This document shows, piece after piece, positions 63,253-64,000 of a stretch of 64,000 nucleotides of DNA (its first letter is position 1; each line of letters opens with the position of its first letter). A model generated the notes under the pieces. It was given only the letters and a program-made list of their open reading frames with translations, did no database searches and had not been told where the DNA came from. Position numbers and translations under genes: made by a program. This DNA is from Rhinopomastus cyanomelas (Eukaryota > Chordata > Aves > Bucerotiformes > Rhinopomastidae), in assembly GCA_013400115.1 (NCBI GenBank), contig VXBP01004144.1, positions 1 through 64,000 on the forward strand, given 5' to 3'.

Positions 63253-64000
63253 TGAAGAGCTCTTTTAAGATGAAAGAGCTAAGCATTTTTAGAATGAATT
63301 CATTTTGATATGATGGCCTTAGTCATATGTGTTAAATTGGCTCAGTGTGATTTTACATATGAAGTAACAGCTAGAAAAATTCAGATTTAAATCTGGGTTA
63401 TAGCTCTGAATCTCTGTGGATTTGCTTTGTCTTTCCTGTGGGTTTCATTCAGGCCTTTTTCAGCAGAAAGCCATGAACAGATACAGGATTTGTATTTTTT
63501 CATAAGTTTTGAGGTTTATATTTTAGAGGGAAAAATTTATGAGAATGCTCTTACTTGAGGAAAGACCTCTGTGTAATTTATCTGACATTCTTATCAGACC
63601 ATCTCTACACATACTGGGATTAATTCTGTTCAGTGATACTATTGAGGACTGAGGGGCAGTTCGAGATTGGGCATTAAGTTTGTCTAATTCTGAAGGCTTT
63701 AAAATTACTCTGGTGGAAACATGCAAAGACAGGTCGTGCAGGATGCTGCAGGATGTTGGGAAGTCACCATGATGGTGAAATACTTCTGTTCTAGCAATGT
63801 TTTGGTATTTTTTATTACCTCTTTGAAATAACTAGTAGTGGCATTGCGTGAGACACTTCAGCTTACACAAAGCTCATGAACCAGTAGAATGAAGTAACTT
63901 CAAGATTTTAAGAACAGTATGTAATTTGAGAATCTGCAATTCCCTTTTCTCTGTAACTTGTTTTTCAGTAAATGCTAACTAATACAATTTTGTCAAATGA
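63253..64000. other. Unique, probably intronic DNA
   Basis: No gene or repeat is recognised up to the window end. Confidence 0.45.

Noticed and set aside
1..64000. CRISPR arrays, bacterial-type operons, tRNA or rRNA genes
   Set aside because: No regularly spaced repeats, ribosome-binding-site-led gene clusters or cloverleaf or rRNA signatures were seen. The DNA is vertebrate in character.

Overview
This window looks like nuclear DNA from a bird. Fragments of the avian LINE CR1 occur throughout. Many keep the CR1 3' tail made of 8-bp units of the ATTCTATG type, and several still encode recognisable endonuclease or reverse-transcriptase segments (FADD motif). There are no operons, bacterial genes, CRISPR arrays, tRNAs or rRNAs that I can support. 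I also find no intact protein-coding host gene. Most short reading frames are remnants of CR1 ORF1 or ORF2, or chance frames.

Layout. From 1 to 4.7 kb lies a dense CR1 cluster: 3' ends, then a rare 5' part with ORF1 (coiled coil plus a GDSL/SGNH esterase start), then an inverted ORF2 piece, then a further plus-strand ORF2 piece. From 4.7 to 31 kb the DNA is AT-rich and mostly unique, interrupted by CR1 copies near 10.3-11.1, 11.8, 13.4-14.75, 16.3-17.9, 19.6-21.2 (holding a 336-base N gap), 24.8-25.3 and 28.8 kb. From about 31.0 to 33.5 kb there is a CpG-rich island with GC boxes, a GCC repeat, several single Ns and a plausible splice donor. This is the likely promoter and first exon of a gene whose identity I cannot read. 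From 33.8 to 64 kb the DNA is T- and G-rich on the plus strand, as expected for a long intron transcribed left to right. CR1 is sparser there, and there is one probable retroviral LTR-like repeat near 54 kb.

How the parts relate. The CpG island appears to divide the window: samples to its left are A-rich on the plus strand and samples to its right are T-rich. This would fit divergent transcription from the island. The right half holds a candidate recursive splice site at 46987/46988, a candidate small exon 270 bases upstream of it, two CTCF-like motifs in the window (30.3 and 61.1 kb), and three blocks that read like conserved regulatory DNA.

Two things need caution before any biology is built on them. 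A 272-base block is repeated exactly on both sides of an N gap inside the promoter island, which points to misordered contigs. A 347-base block is repeated identically in inverted orientation within two different CR1 copies, with an ambiguous base six bases inside its edge.
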